The notes below the pieces were generated by a model that saw nothing but the letters and a program-made list of their open reading frames with translations, had not been told where the DNA came from and did no database searches. This document shows, one piece after another, positions 8,114-15,361 of a stretch of 64,000 nt of DNA; position 1 is the stretch's first letter; every line of letters begins with the position of its first letter. This DNA comes from DASSQJ01 sp963730165. GTDB lineage: Bacteria; Actinomycetota; Actinomycetes; Actinomycetales; Dermatophilaceae. Position numbers and translations under genes: made by a program. The DNA lies in NCBI GenBank assembly GCA_963730165.1, contig CAVSQS010000002.1, positions 796,282 through 860,281 on the forward strand, read 5' to 3'.

Positions 8114-9286
8114 TCAGGATACTTCGGCCAGTGCTTGGGCTGGGGTGCGCCAGCCAAGGGTCATCCGGGGTCGGGCGTTGAGGCCGTCGGCGACGTCCTC
8201 GAGGTCTTGTTGGGTGTGGACCGAGAGGTCGGTGCCTTTGGGGAAGTACTGGCGGAGCAGGCCGTTGGTGTTCTCGTTGGTGCCGCGTTGCCAGGGTGAA
8301 CCGGGGTCGCAGAACCAGATGGTCAGGCCGGTCTCGGCGCGCAGGCGTTCGTGGGAGCCGACGAGCTCGGTGCCTTGGTCCCAGGTCAGGGAGCGGGCCA
8401 GGTGCTCGGGCAGCCGGGTGATCTGCTGTGCGATGGCGTCGGCGACGGCTTCGGCGTCGTGCCGGTCGGGCAGGTGCAGCAGGATCACGAACCGGGTGCT
8501 GCGCTCGACCAGGGTGCCGATCGCGGAGGCGCCGTTCTTGCCGATGACCAGGTCGCCCTCCCAGTGCCCGGGCACGGTGCGGGCGTCGATGTCCTTGGGC
8601 CGGTTGGCGATGAGCAGCTCCCCGGGGACCCGGGGCCGTTTCGCGGCTCGGCGTGGGGCGCGGCGGGCCCGGCCGGTGCGCAGCGCGCTGTGCAGGTCCT
8701 CGCGCAGCGTCCCGCGGCCTTGGACGTACAGCTCTTGGTAGAGCGTCTCGTGGCTGACCCGCATCGAGTCATCATCGGGGAAGTCCACCTTGAGCCGGTT
8801 GCTGACCTGGTGCGGACTCATCCGCTGCGGCCCGCCGATCCACGCCTGCACGGTCGCGGCGAGCACGCGGTGCTCGGAGAGCTTGGTCGGTTTCGGGCGG
8901 CGGGCGTTGCCCTCGGCCTTCAGCTGCGCCACCCGCGCCGCGTAGTCCCGCACCCTCGACCGCCCCGAGGGCAGCGTGCCCGAGGTGCGGCTGTTGCGGG
9001 CGACCTCCCGGCAGATCGTCGAGCGGGCCCGGCCGGTGGCCCGGGCGATCTCGGCACGGGTATGCCCACGGGCGAGCATCTCCTCGATCAGCTCCCGCTC
9101 CTCGAACGAGAGCCGATGGCCGGAGTCCGCGACGCGCATCCTGATCACCCCGCCACTCTCGCGGACCCAGCGGCGGCCCATGTGGCTTCCCACGCCGGCC
9201 GCCGCCGCCGCTCGTTCCACGTTCCCGTCCCGGCGGTACTCCCGCCAGAACGCGTCCTCGAACCGACGAGCCAACTTCAACGTCAC
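8114..9286 (-). CDS. IS30 family transposase
   Basis: DDE transposase of 390 aa. The N-terminal half has HTH segments: RLSFEERELIEEMLARGHTRAEIAR and ARSTICREVARN, the IS30 signature. The C-terminal catalytic core shows D245 (HWEGDLVIGK), D303 (TWDQGTE) and E338 (GTNENTNGLLRQ), with 34 residues between the second D and E as expected. The frame is uninterrupted and the ends are present, so the element may be functional. The stop lies just inside the left terminal repeat. Confidence 0.97.
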   Translation of the reverse strand: MTLKLARRFEDAFWREYRRDGNVERAAAAAGVGSHMGRRWVRESGGVIRMRVADSGHRLSFEERELIEEMLARGHTRAEIARATGRARSTICREVARNSRTSGTLPSGRSRVRDYAARVAQLKAEGNARRPKPTKLSEHRVLAATVQAWIGGPQRMSPHQVSNRLKVDFPDDDSMRVSHETLYQELYVQGRGTLREDLHSALRTGRARRAPRRAAKRPRVPGELLIANRPKDIDARTVPGHWEGDLVIGKNGASAIGTLVERSTRFVILLHLPDRHDAEAVADAIAQQITRLPEHLARSLTWDQGTELVGSHERLRAETGLTIWFCDPGSPWQRGTNENTNGLLRQYFPKGTDLSVHTQQDLEDVADGLNARPRMTLGWRTPAQALAEVS

Positions 9287-9306
9287 AACACGCAGCCACA
9301 GGTCGT

Positions 9307-9356
9307 GTTGCGTTCACCCCCTGAGGAAGCCCCGTGCCGTGACGGCGTGTCCTGCA
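9307..9356 (-). repeat. IS30 right terminal inverted repeat
   Basis: Reverse complement of the left end in the outer 14 bp (9343-9356) and inner 12 bp (9307-9318). Confidence 0.7.
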
Positions 9357-9389
9357 GGGTCGACGCCCCGCCGGGGTCCGCGGTGCGCG

Positions 9390-10376
9390 TCAGAGCCGCG
9401 CGGCGGCCTCCAGTGCGTAGTACGTGAGGATGATGCCCGCCCCGGCGCGCCGGATGTCCAGCAGCGACTCCATCATGACCCGGTCGCGGTCGACCCAACC
9501 ACGCTCGGCCGCCGCCTCGATCTGGGAGTACTCACCCGAGATCTGGTACGCCGCAACGGGAACGGGCGACACCGCGGCCGCCGCGGCCACGACGTCGAGG
9601 TGCGGCCCGGCGGGCTTGACCATGACGACGTCGGCCCCCTCGGCGACGTCGAGGGCGATCTCCCGCAGGGCCTCCCGCCCGTTCGCGGGGTCCTGCTGGT
9701 AGGTGGCGCGATCCCCGACGAGCGAGGACTGCACCGCCTCGCGGAACGGCCCATAGAGGCCGGAGGTGTATTTGGCCGCGTACGCGAGGATCGCGGTGTC
9801 TGAGAACCCGGCGGCGTCGAGCGCGGACCGCACGTGGCCGACCTGCCCGTCCATCATCCCGGAGAGCCCGAGCACGTGGGCCCCCGCGCGGGCCTGGGCC
9901 AGCGCCATCGACGCGTACCGGTCGAGGGTGGCGTCGTTGTCGACCGTGCCGTCGTCGGCGAGCACGCCGCAGTGGCCGTGGTCGGTGAACTCGTCGAGGC
10001 ACAGGTCGGCCATGACGACGAGGTCGTCACCGACCGCCTCGACCACTCGCCGCAGCGCGACGTTGAGGATGCCGTCGGGGTCGTCGGCCCCGGAGCCACG
10101 ACCGTCCTTGGCCTGCGGCACCCCGAAGAGCATGATCCCGCCGAGCCCGGCGTCCACGCAGTGGCGGGCCTGGTCGACGAGCGTGTCCACCGTGTGCTGG
10201 ACCACCCCCGGCATCGCCGAGATCGGCACGGGCCGGTCGATGCCCTCGCGGACGAAGACCGGCAGCACGAGCTCGGCCGGGTGCAGCCGGGTCTCGGCGA
10301 CCAGCCGCCGCAGGGCGGGGGTGCGCCGCAGCCGCCGCGGTCGGCCGACCGGGAACGGCGCCGGGGTGAACGTCAC
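9390..10376 (-). CDS. hemB: Porphobilinogen synthase (delta-aminolevulinic acid dehydratase)
   Basis: Condenses two 5-aminolevulinate molecules into porphobilinogen. Protein of 328 aa, full family length. The two active-site lysines are in YAAKYTSGLYGPF and VVMVKPAGPHLD; the latter forms the Schiff base. The metal region reads DLCLDEFTDHGHCG: the first and third cysteines of the zinc site are kept and the middle one is Asp, a mixed site. The GTG start overlaps the cobA/hemD stop (GTGA). Last gene of the rex-hem operon; the IS30 element lies directly downstream. Confidence 0.97.
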   Translation of the reverse strand: MTFTPAPFPVGRPRRLRRTPALRRLVAETRLHPAELVLPVFVREGIDRPVPISAMPGVVQHTVDTLVDQARHCVDAGLGGIMLFGVPQAKDGRGSGADDPDGILNVALRRVVEAVGDDLVVMADLCLDEFTDHGHCGVLADDGTVDNDATLDRYASMALAQARAGAHVLGLSGMMDGQVGHVRSALDAAGFSDTAILAYAAKYTSGLYGPFREAVQSSLVGDRATYQQDPANGREALREIALDVAEGADVVMVKPAGPHLDVVAAAAAVSPVPVAAYQISGEYSQIEAAAERGWVDRDRVMMESLLDIRRAGAGIILTYYALEAAARL

Positions 10377-11995
10377 GTACCGCGCTTCCGGGACCCCGGC
10401 CGCCGCTGGCTCGGCCGGAGCACCGTCGCGCCGGCCTCGTCGGCGGCCAGCGCGAGCGAGCGGCCGTGGTCGGCGAGGGCGTCGACGAGCGCCTCGGCGC
10501 GCGGCTCGGGGGCCAGGACGTCGACCCGCAGGCCGTGCTCCTCGGCGGTCTTCGCCGTCGCCGGGCCAATGCAGGCGATGACGGTGCCCGCGTGCGGCTT
10601 GCCGGCTATGCCCACGAGGTTGCGCACCGTCGAGCTCGAGGTGAACACGACGGCGTCGAAGGCACCGCTCTTGATGGCGTCGCGGGTCTCGACCGCCGGC
10701 GGCGCGGCCCGGACGGTGCGGTAGGCCGTGACGTCGTCGACCTCCCAGCCCATCTCCTGGAGACCGGCCACGAGGGTCTCGGTGGCGATGTCGGCGCGCG
10801 GCAGGAACACCCGGTTGATCGGGTCGAGGTCGGCGTCGTAGGGCGGCCACTCCTCGAGCAGCCCCTTGGCCGACTGCTCGCCGTCGGGCACGAGGTCGGG
10901 CGTGATGCCCCACTCGCGCAGGGCGTCGGCGGTGACCCCGCCGACTGCTGCCACCTTCAGCCCGGCGAAGGAGCGGGCGTCGAGGCCGAACTCGTCGAAC
11001 TTCTCGCGGATGGCGCGCACGGCGTTCGCCGAGGTGAAGCCGACCCAGTCGTAGCGACCGGTGACCATGCCCTTGACGGCCCGCTCGAGCTGCTGCGGAG
11101 TGCGTGGCGGCTCGACCGAGATGGTCGGTACGACCTCGGCGTGGGCACCGTGGTGCTCCAGCCGGGAGATCATCGACGCGGACTGCTCCTTGGTACGGGG
11201 CACGAGCACCCGCCAGCCGTACAGGGCCTTGGTCTCGAACCACGACAGCTGCTCGCGCAGCTCCACGGTGCGCCCGACCACGGCGAGCACGGGGAAGCGG
11301 CCCGCCCCGACGACCCGGGGCGCCTCGGCGAGGGTGGTCACCGTCGTGCGCTGCTCGGTGGTGGTGCCGCGCTCGGTGACCGCCACCGGCGTCTCGGGGT
11401 CGCGCCCCGCGGCGGCGAGCGCCTCGAGCACCTCGCCGGCCCTCTCGGGCGCACCGAGAACGACGACGGTGGTGCCGGGGTCGACCCCGCCGGCGACGTC
11501 GGGGGTGCCGGCACCGGCCACGACGAGGTGCACGCCGGTCGAGCCCTTGGCGGTGAGCGGGACGCCGGCGTAGGCCGGTACCGCGCTGGCCGAGCTGACG
11601 CCCGGGCAGACCTCGATGGCCAGGCCGGCCTTGACACAGGCCAGGGCCTCCTCGGCGAGGCCGTTGAAGACGGCGGGGTCGCCGTCCATCAGCCGCACGA
11701 CGAGGCCGCCGGGGTGCGCCTTGGCCGTCTTCACGACGAGCTTGGCGCGGGACGCCTGGGTCAGCGGCTCGCCGTGGTCGCCGTGGCCGGCGTCGACGAT
11801 GTCGACGTCGGGGCGGGCGTGGCGCAGTGCCAGCTGCTCCCGGGCCACCTGGTCGATGACGACGGCGTCGGCGCCGGCCAGCAGCTCGGCGGCGCGGACG
11901 GTGAGGAGCCCGGGGTCGCCGGGCCCGCCGCCGACGAAGGCGACGCGCGCGGGGACGCGGGGGCTGGTGGACGTGGTCGAGCGCGAGGGGCTCAC
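10373..11995 (-). CDS. Fused uroporphyrinogen-III C-methyltransferase / uroporphyrinogen-III synthase
   Basis: Two-domain enzyme of 540 aa. Residues about 16-255 form the SUMT/CobA methyltransferase (VGGGPGDPGLLT for SAM binding, RLMDGDPAVF, GVSS near the active site), which makes precorrin-2 for siroheme and cobalamin. Residues about 270-510 form HemD (GWRVLVPRTKEQ, FTSANAVRA, VVFTSSSTVRN, IGPATAKTAEEHG), which closes hydroxymethylbilane to uroporphyrinogen III. The fusion is usual in actinobacteria. GTG start overlapping the hemC stop (GTGA). The basic C-terminal tail is probably disordered. Confidence 0.96.
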   Translation of the reverse strand: MSPSRSTTSTSPRVPARVAFVGGGPGDPGLLTVRAAELLAGADAVVIDQVAREQLALRHARPDVDIVDAGHGDHGEPLTQASRAKLVVKTAKAHPGGLVVRLMDGDPAVFNGLAEEALACVKAGLAIEVCPGVSSASAVPAYAGVPLTAKGSTGVHLVVAGAGTPDVAGGVDPGTTVVVLGAPERAGEVLEALAAAGRDPETPVAVTERGTTTEQRTTVTTLAEAPRVVGAGRFPVLAVVGRTVELREQLSWFETKALYGWRVLVPRTKEQSASMISRLEHHGAHAEVVPTISVEPPRTPQQLERAVKGMVTGRYDWVGFTSANAVRAIREKFDEFGLDARSFAGLKVAAVGGVTADALREWGITPDLVPDGEQSAKGLLEEWPPYDADLDPINRVFLPRADIATETLVAGLQEMGWEVDDVTAYRTVRAAPPAVETRDAIKSGAFDAVVFTSSSTVRNLVGIAGKPHAGTVIACIGPATAKTAEEHGLRVDVLAPEPRAEALVDALADHGRSLALAADEAGATVLRPSQRRPGSRKRGT

Positions 11996-12966
11996 TGGGC
12001 ACGCTCCGTGAGGGGTGTTGCGGTGGACGTGGGAATGAGGGTGCTGTCGTCGGTGGGCATGAGGTCGGCGGCGCCGTCCTCGAGGAGGATGCGGGCGAGC
12101 CTGCGGCCGAGGCCGTCGGCGTCGTCGGGGTCGCCGGTGAGCGATCGGCGCAGCTCGGCCGAGCCGTCCGGGGCGGCGACGACGGCGCGCAGCGAGAGCT
12201 CGGCACCGTCCATCCCCTCCACGACCTCGGCCAGCGCGCCCACGGGGGCGGCGCAGCCGGCCTCGAGCTCGGCGAGGAGGGCGCGCTCGGCGGTGACGCA
12301 GGCGCGGGCGTCGGGATCGTCGAGGGACGCGACGGTGGCGTGGGTGCCGTGGTCGCCGGCGCGGACCTCGACCGCCAGTGCCCCCTGGCCGGGCGCGGGC
12401 AGCATCTGCAGGGGGTCGATCAGCTCGGTGGCCTCACCCACTCGGGCCAGGCGGCGCAGCCCGGCGGCGGCGAGGACGACGGCGTCCAGCCTGCCCTCGG
12501 CGACGGTGCGCATCCTGGTGTCGACGTTGCCGCGCACGTCGACCACGTCGAGCCCGAGCCCGAGCGCCTCCAGCTGGGCCCGGCGTCGCGGCGACCCGGT
12601 GCCTACTCGGGCCCCGGCCGGGAGGCCACCGAGGGTCAGGCCGTCGCGGGCGACCAGGGCGTCACGGGGGTCCTCGCGAACCGGCACCGCGGCGACGACG
12701 GTGCGCGGGTCCCCGGTAGTGGGCAGGTCCTTCAGCGAGTGGACGGCGAGGTCGACCCGGCCGTCGGCGAGCGCCTCGCGCAGCGCCGAGACGAAGACAC
12801 CGGTGCCGCCGAGGGTGGCGAGCGGGGTGGTGCGGTCGCGGTCGCCCTCCGTGGCGACCTCGACGAGCTCGACGTCGACGCCGAGGTCGCGCAGCCGGTC
12901 GGCCACCCAGGCGGCCTGGGTGGTCGCGAGGGCGGAGCGGCGGGTGCCGAGGCGCAGCGCGGTCAT
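11992..12966 (-). CDS. hemC: Hydroxymethylbilane synthase (porphobilinogen deaminase)
   Basis: Polymerises four porphobilinogens into hydroxymethylbilane. Protein of 324 aa. The N-terminus LRLGTRRSALATTQA is the family signature, and the dipyrromethane cofactor cysteine is in LEAGCAAPVGALAE. SLKDLPT and GTGSPRRRAQL are intact. ATG overlaps the hemA stop (ATGA). Confidence 0.97.
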   Translation of the reverse strand: MTALRLGTRRSALATTQAAWVADRLRDLGVDVELVEVATEGDRDRTTPLATLGGTGVFVSALREALADGRVDLAVHSLKDLPTTGDPRTVVAAVPVREDPRDALVARDGLTLGGLPAGARVGTGSPRRRAQLEALGLGLDVVDVRGNVDTRMRTVAEGRLDAVVLAAAGLRRLARVGEATELIDPLQMLPAPGQGALAVEVRAGDHGTHATVASLDDPDARACVTAERALLAELEAGCAAPVGALAEVVEGMDGAELSLRAVVAAPDGSAELRRSLTGDPDDADGLGRRLARILLEDGAADLMPTDDSTLIPTSTATPLTERAQ

Positions 12967-14273
12967 CGCTCCTCCCCCGGCAGGGTGGGAGGGGCGGACA
13001 CGAGCGAGACGTCGCGCGGGTCGAGGTCGAACAGCTCGGACAGGGCCCGGGCGTAGTCGCCGCCCTGGCCGTCGCGGGCCAGCTCCTTGACCCGCACGGT
13101 GGGGGTGTGGAGGAGCTTGTCGACCACCCGCTGGACGGCCCGGTGGACCTCCTCGCGGTCGGCCGGCCCCATGTCGGGCGTGCGCCGCTCCAGCCGGGCC
13201 AGCTCCTCGGCCACGAGGTCGTGGGCCCGGGCACGCAGGGCGGCGACCGTGGGCGCCACCGCCTCGGCCGAGCGGGCCATGAGGAACGCGGCGACCTCGC
13301 CGGTCACGAGCTCGCGGGCGGCGGCCACCTGAGGTGCCGAACCCGCCAGCGCGAGGTCGTCACCGAGCTCGGCCAGGCCGACCCGGGTGACGCCGTCGAG
13401 GTCGGCGACACCGAGCTCGACGTCGTGCGGGAGGGCGAGGTCGACGTAGACCTGCGGACGACCGGCCCGGGCGCCCAGGGCCGCGGCGACGGCGTCGACC
13501 GTCACCACCTGCCCTCGGGCCCCGGTGGAGGAGATGACGAGGTCGGCGGCGGCGAGGGCGTCGGGGAGCTCGGCGAGGGGCCGCGCCGTGCCGCCGGCGC
13601 GGTGGGCGAGCGAGCGCGCCCGGCCGGCGTCGCGGTTGGCCACGACCACCTCACGGGCGCCGAGCCGCGACACGGTGGCGGCGGCCAGCGCCCCCATCCC
13701 CCCGGCGCCGACCACGAGCACGGACTGGCCGCCGAGCCCACCGAGGACGGCCTCGGCGCGGGTCAGGCCGGCCTGGACAAGCGAGCCGCTGACCAGGTCG
13801 ATCTCGGTCTCCGCGTGCACGCGCTTGCCCACCCGGAGTGCCTGCTGGAAGAGAGTGTTGAGTGCCGGCCCGACGTGCCCGTGGTCCTGGGCGTCGACGA
13901 GGGCCCGGCGGACCTGGCCGAGGATCTGGGCCTCCCCGACGGCCATCGAGTCCAGACCCGAGGCGACGGTGAAGGCGTGCGCGATGCCGCGGTCCTCGTA
14001 GTGCACGTAGAGGTGCGGCTGAAGGTCGGCGCGGTCCACCCGGCAGGCCCGCGCGAGGGCCGAGGTGACGTCGACGAGGGCACCGTGGAAGGTCAGGCTC
14101 TCGGCATAGACCTCGGTGCGGTTGCACGTCGAGAGGACCACGACCTCGGTGACGTGCTCGGAGCGCAGCACCGCGACCTCGAGGTCCGCCCGGGCGTCGT
14201 CGTCGAGGGCGACCGCCTCGAGGAGCGGCAGCGGGGCGCCGTGGTGGGAGAGGCCGAGGACGACGAGGCTCAT
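12963..14273 (-). CDS. hemA: Glutamyl-tRNA reductase
   Basis: First committed step of C5 tetrapyrrole synthesis, reducing Glu-tRNA(Glu) to glutamate-1-semialdehyde. Protein of 436 aa. Catalytic Cys50 is in LSTCNRTEVY, the NADPH-binding fold is at VLVVGAGGMGALAAATVSRLG, and a C-terminal helical dimerisation domain follows. The start MSLVVLGLSHH overlaps the rex stop (ATGA). Its product is used by hemL, which lies in a separate operon at about 5-6 kb. Confidence 0.97.
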   Translation of the reverse strand: MSLVVLGLSHHGAPLPLLEAVALDDDARADLEVAVLRSEHVTEVVVLSTCNRTEVYAESLTFHGALVDVTSALARACRVDRADLQPHLYVHYEDRGIAHAFTVASGLDSMAVGEAQILGQVRRALVDAQDHGHVGPALNTLFQQALRVGKRVHAETEIDLVSGSLVQAGLTRAEAVLGGLGGQSVLVVGAGGMGALAAATVSRLGAREVVVANRDAGRARSLAHRAGGTARPLAELPDALAAADLVISSTGARGQVVTVDAVAAALGARAGRPQVYVDLALPHDVELGVADLDGVTRVGLAELGDDLALAGSAPQVAAARELVTGEVAAFLMARSAEAVAPTVAALRARAHDLVAEELARLERRTPDMGPADREEVHRAVQRVVDKLLHTPTVRVKELARDGQGGDYARALSELFDLDPRDVSLVSAPPTLPGEER

Positions 14274-14944
14274 CGGGCCACCGCCTCGGCCACGGCCTCG
14301 CGCTGCCCGTGGAAGGCGAGGATCTGCAGCTCGGTCGACAGGTCGACCCGGCGGACCGTGACGTCGTCCGGCACCGCGAGGACCACCGGCGCGAAGTTGA
14401 GCACGGAGCGGACGCCGGCGGCGACGAGTGAGTCGCAGGCGTCTTGGGCGCCGACGCCCGAGGTGGCGATGACCCCGATGGCCAGGCCCTCCTCGGCGAC
14501 GAGGGCCGGCAGGTCCGCCATCCGCCGGACGACGCGGCCGGCGACGTCCTCGCCGACGACCCGCGGGTCGCCGTCGAGCAGCGCGATCACGCGGAAGCCC
14601 CGCTCGGCGAACCCGCTGTAGGCGGCGAGCGCCCGTCCGAGGTTGCCCATGCCAACGATGGCGACCGGCCAGTCCTGGGTGAGGCCGAGGACGGCCGTGA
14701 TCTCGGAGGCGAGCCGCTCGACGTCGTAGCCCACGCCTCGGACGCCGTACGAGCCGAGGTGCGAGAGGTCCTTGCGGAGCATGGCTGAGGTGACCCCGGC
14801 CGCGGCCGCGAGCTCCTCCGAGCTCACCGAGGCGATGCCGTCGCGTGAGTGCGCGGTGAGTGCGCGCAGGTACCCCGGGAGCCGGGCCACCGTGGCCGCG
14901 GGGACGTCCCGACGGGCGGCTGCTGCGGTGGACACGCGGGTCAC
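14270..14944 (-). CDS. rex: Redox-sensing transcriptional repressor Rex
   Basis: NADH/NAD+-sensing repressor of 224 aa. An N-terminal winged helix (LRALTAHSRDGIASVSSEELAAAAG...LRKDLSHLGSYG) is followed by a Rossmann domain (VAIVGMGNLGRALAAYSGF) that binds NAD(H). The GTG at 14944 follows AAGGAG closely (3 nt); a second GTG 9 nt downstream is an alternative. It heads rex-hemACDB, an arrangement known in Streptomyces where Rex represses its own operon. A matching operator sits in its promoter. Confidence 0.95.
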   Translation of the reverse strand: MTRVSTAAAARRDVPAATVARLPGYLRALTAHSRDGIASVSSEELAAAAGVTSAMLRKDLSHLGSYGVRGVGYDVERLASEITAVLGLTQDWPVAIVGMGNLGRALAAYSGFAERGFRVIALLDGDPRVVGEDVAGRVVRRMADLPALVAEEGLAIGVIATSGVGAQDACDSLVAAGVRSVLNFAPVVLAVPDDVTVRRVDLSTELQILAFHGQREAVAEAVAR

Positions 14945-15006
14945 CGGCTCCTTTCGCGGGGCGGTCGGCAGGGGCGGTCGGCACCCGTGCACGAGGTCAA
15001 GTACTC

Positions 15007-15035
15007 AGCGTACGGTTTTGTGAAGCCACGCACAA
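15007..15035 (-). promoter_or_regulatory. rex-hem promoter with embedded Rex operator (ROP)
   Basis: Reading the minus strand, -35 TTGTGC (15035-15030), a 17-nt spacer and -10 TACGCT (15012-15007) form a plausible sigma-70 type promoter about 55 nt before the rex GTG. The 18-mer TTGTGCGTGGCTTCACAA (15035-15018) matches the established Rex operator form TTGTGAA-N4-TTCACAA with two mismatches in one arm and covers the -35 and spacer, so bound Rex would block polymerase. The operator consensus is known; use at this site is inference. Confidence 0.75.
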
Positions 15036-15097
15036 AGTCGCGTCGTACCCCCGTGACGGCCGCCACGGCGCCGTGTGCTAGGTGAGCGGGGCGCGCG

Positions 15098-15361
15098 TCA
15101 GGCGGGGGGCGCCGGTCGAGCGAGGGCGGCCCGCAGCCGCGCCTCGTCGACCCGCCAGAAGTCGTGCTGCCGGCCGTCGACGAGGGTGACCGGAACCTCG
15201 TCGGACCACCGGGCCCTCAGCTCGGCGTCGGAGTCGACGTCGACCTCGTCCCACCCCACCCCGAGGTCGCCCGCGACCCGTTCGACGACCTCGCGGGCGG
15301 TCTCGCAGAGGTGGCAGCCGTCGCGGACGACGAGGGTGACCCGCACCGGCCGGTCGGCCAT
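15098..15361 (-). CDS. Glutaredoxin-like thiol protein (CXXC)
   Basis: Thioredoxin-fold protein of 87 aa with the redox motif CHLC (VVRDGCHLCETARE) and the cis-Pro segment EVPVTLVDG. Equivalent to the small DUF836/glutaredoxin-like protein Rv0508 upstream of the hem genes in M. tuberculosis. Substrate unknown. Its ATG overlaps the acyltransferase stop by 1 base (TGATG), so the four genes epimerase - acyltransferase - glutaredoxin read as one unit that ends before rex. Confidence 0.88.
   Translation of the reverse strand: MADRPVRVTLVVRDGCHLCETAREVVERVAGDLGVGWDEVDVDSDAELRARWSDEVPVTLVDGRQHDFWRVDEARLRAALARPAPPA

Larger units (their letters stand above)
8056..9356. mobile_element. IS30-family insertion sequence
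   Basis: About 1.3 kb with one transposase gene. The ends are 50-bp inverted terminal regions (8056-8105 and 9307-9356), identical over the outer 14 bp (TGCAGGACACGCCG) and the inner 12 bp (GGTGAACGCAAC) but diverged between. Equal spacing on both sides argues that these are true element ends. A clear target-site duplication is not visible: the flanks are AGGT on the left and GGGT on the right. It sits between the TPR-like gene and hemB and breaks no gene. Confidence 0.8.

Noticed and set aside
8052..9360. Target-site duplication of the IS30 element
   Set aside because: The 3-4 bp next to the proposed ends (AGGT / GGGT) are similar but not identical direct repeats, so none is claimed.
10466..13090. 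Plus-strand frame of 874 codons opposite hemB/hemD/hemC
   Set aside because: It mirrors highly conserved minus-strand hem genes, and its translation is Gly/Arg/Asp/His-rich with no domain. It is an antisense shadow typical of very GC-rich DNA. The same applies to 1183-3408, 46138-48480 and 50377-53436.
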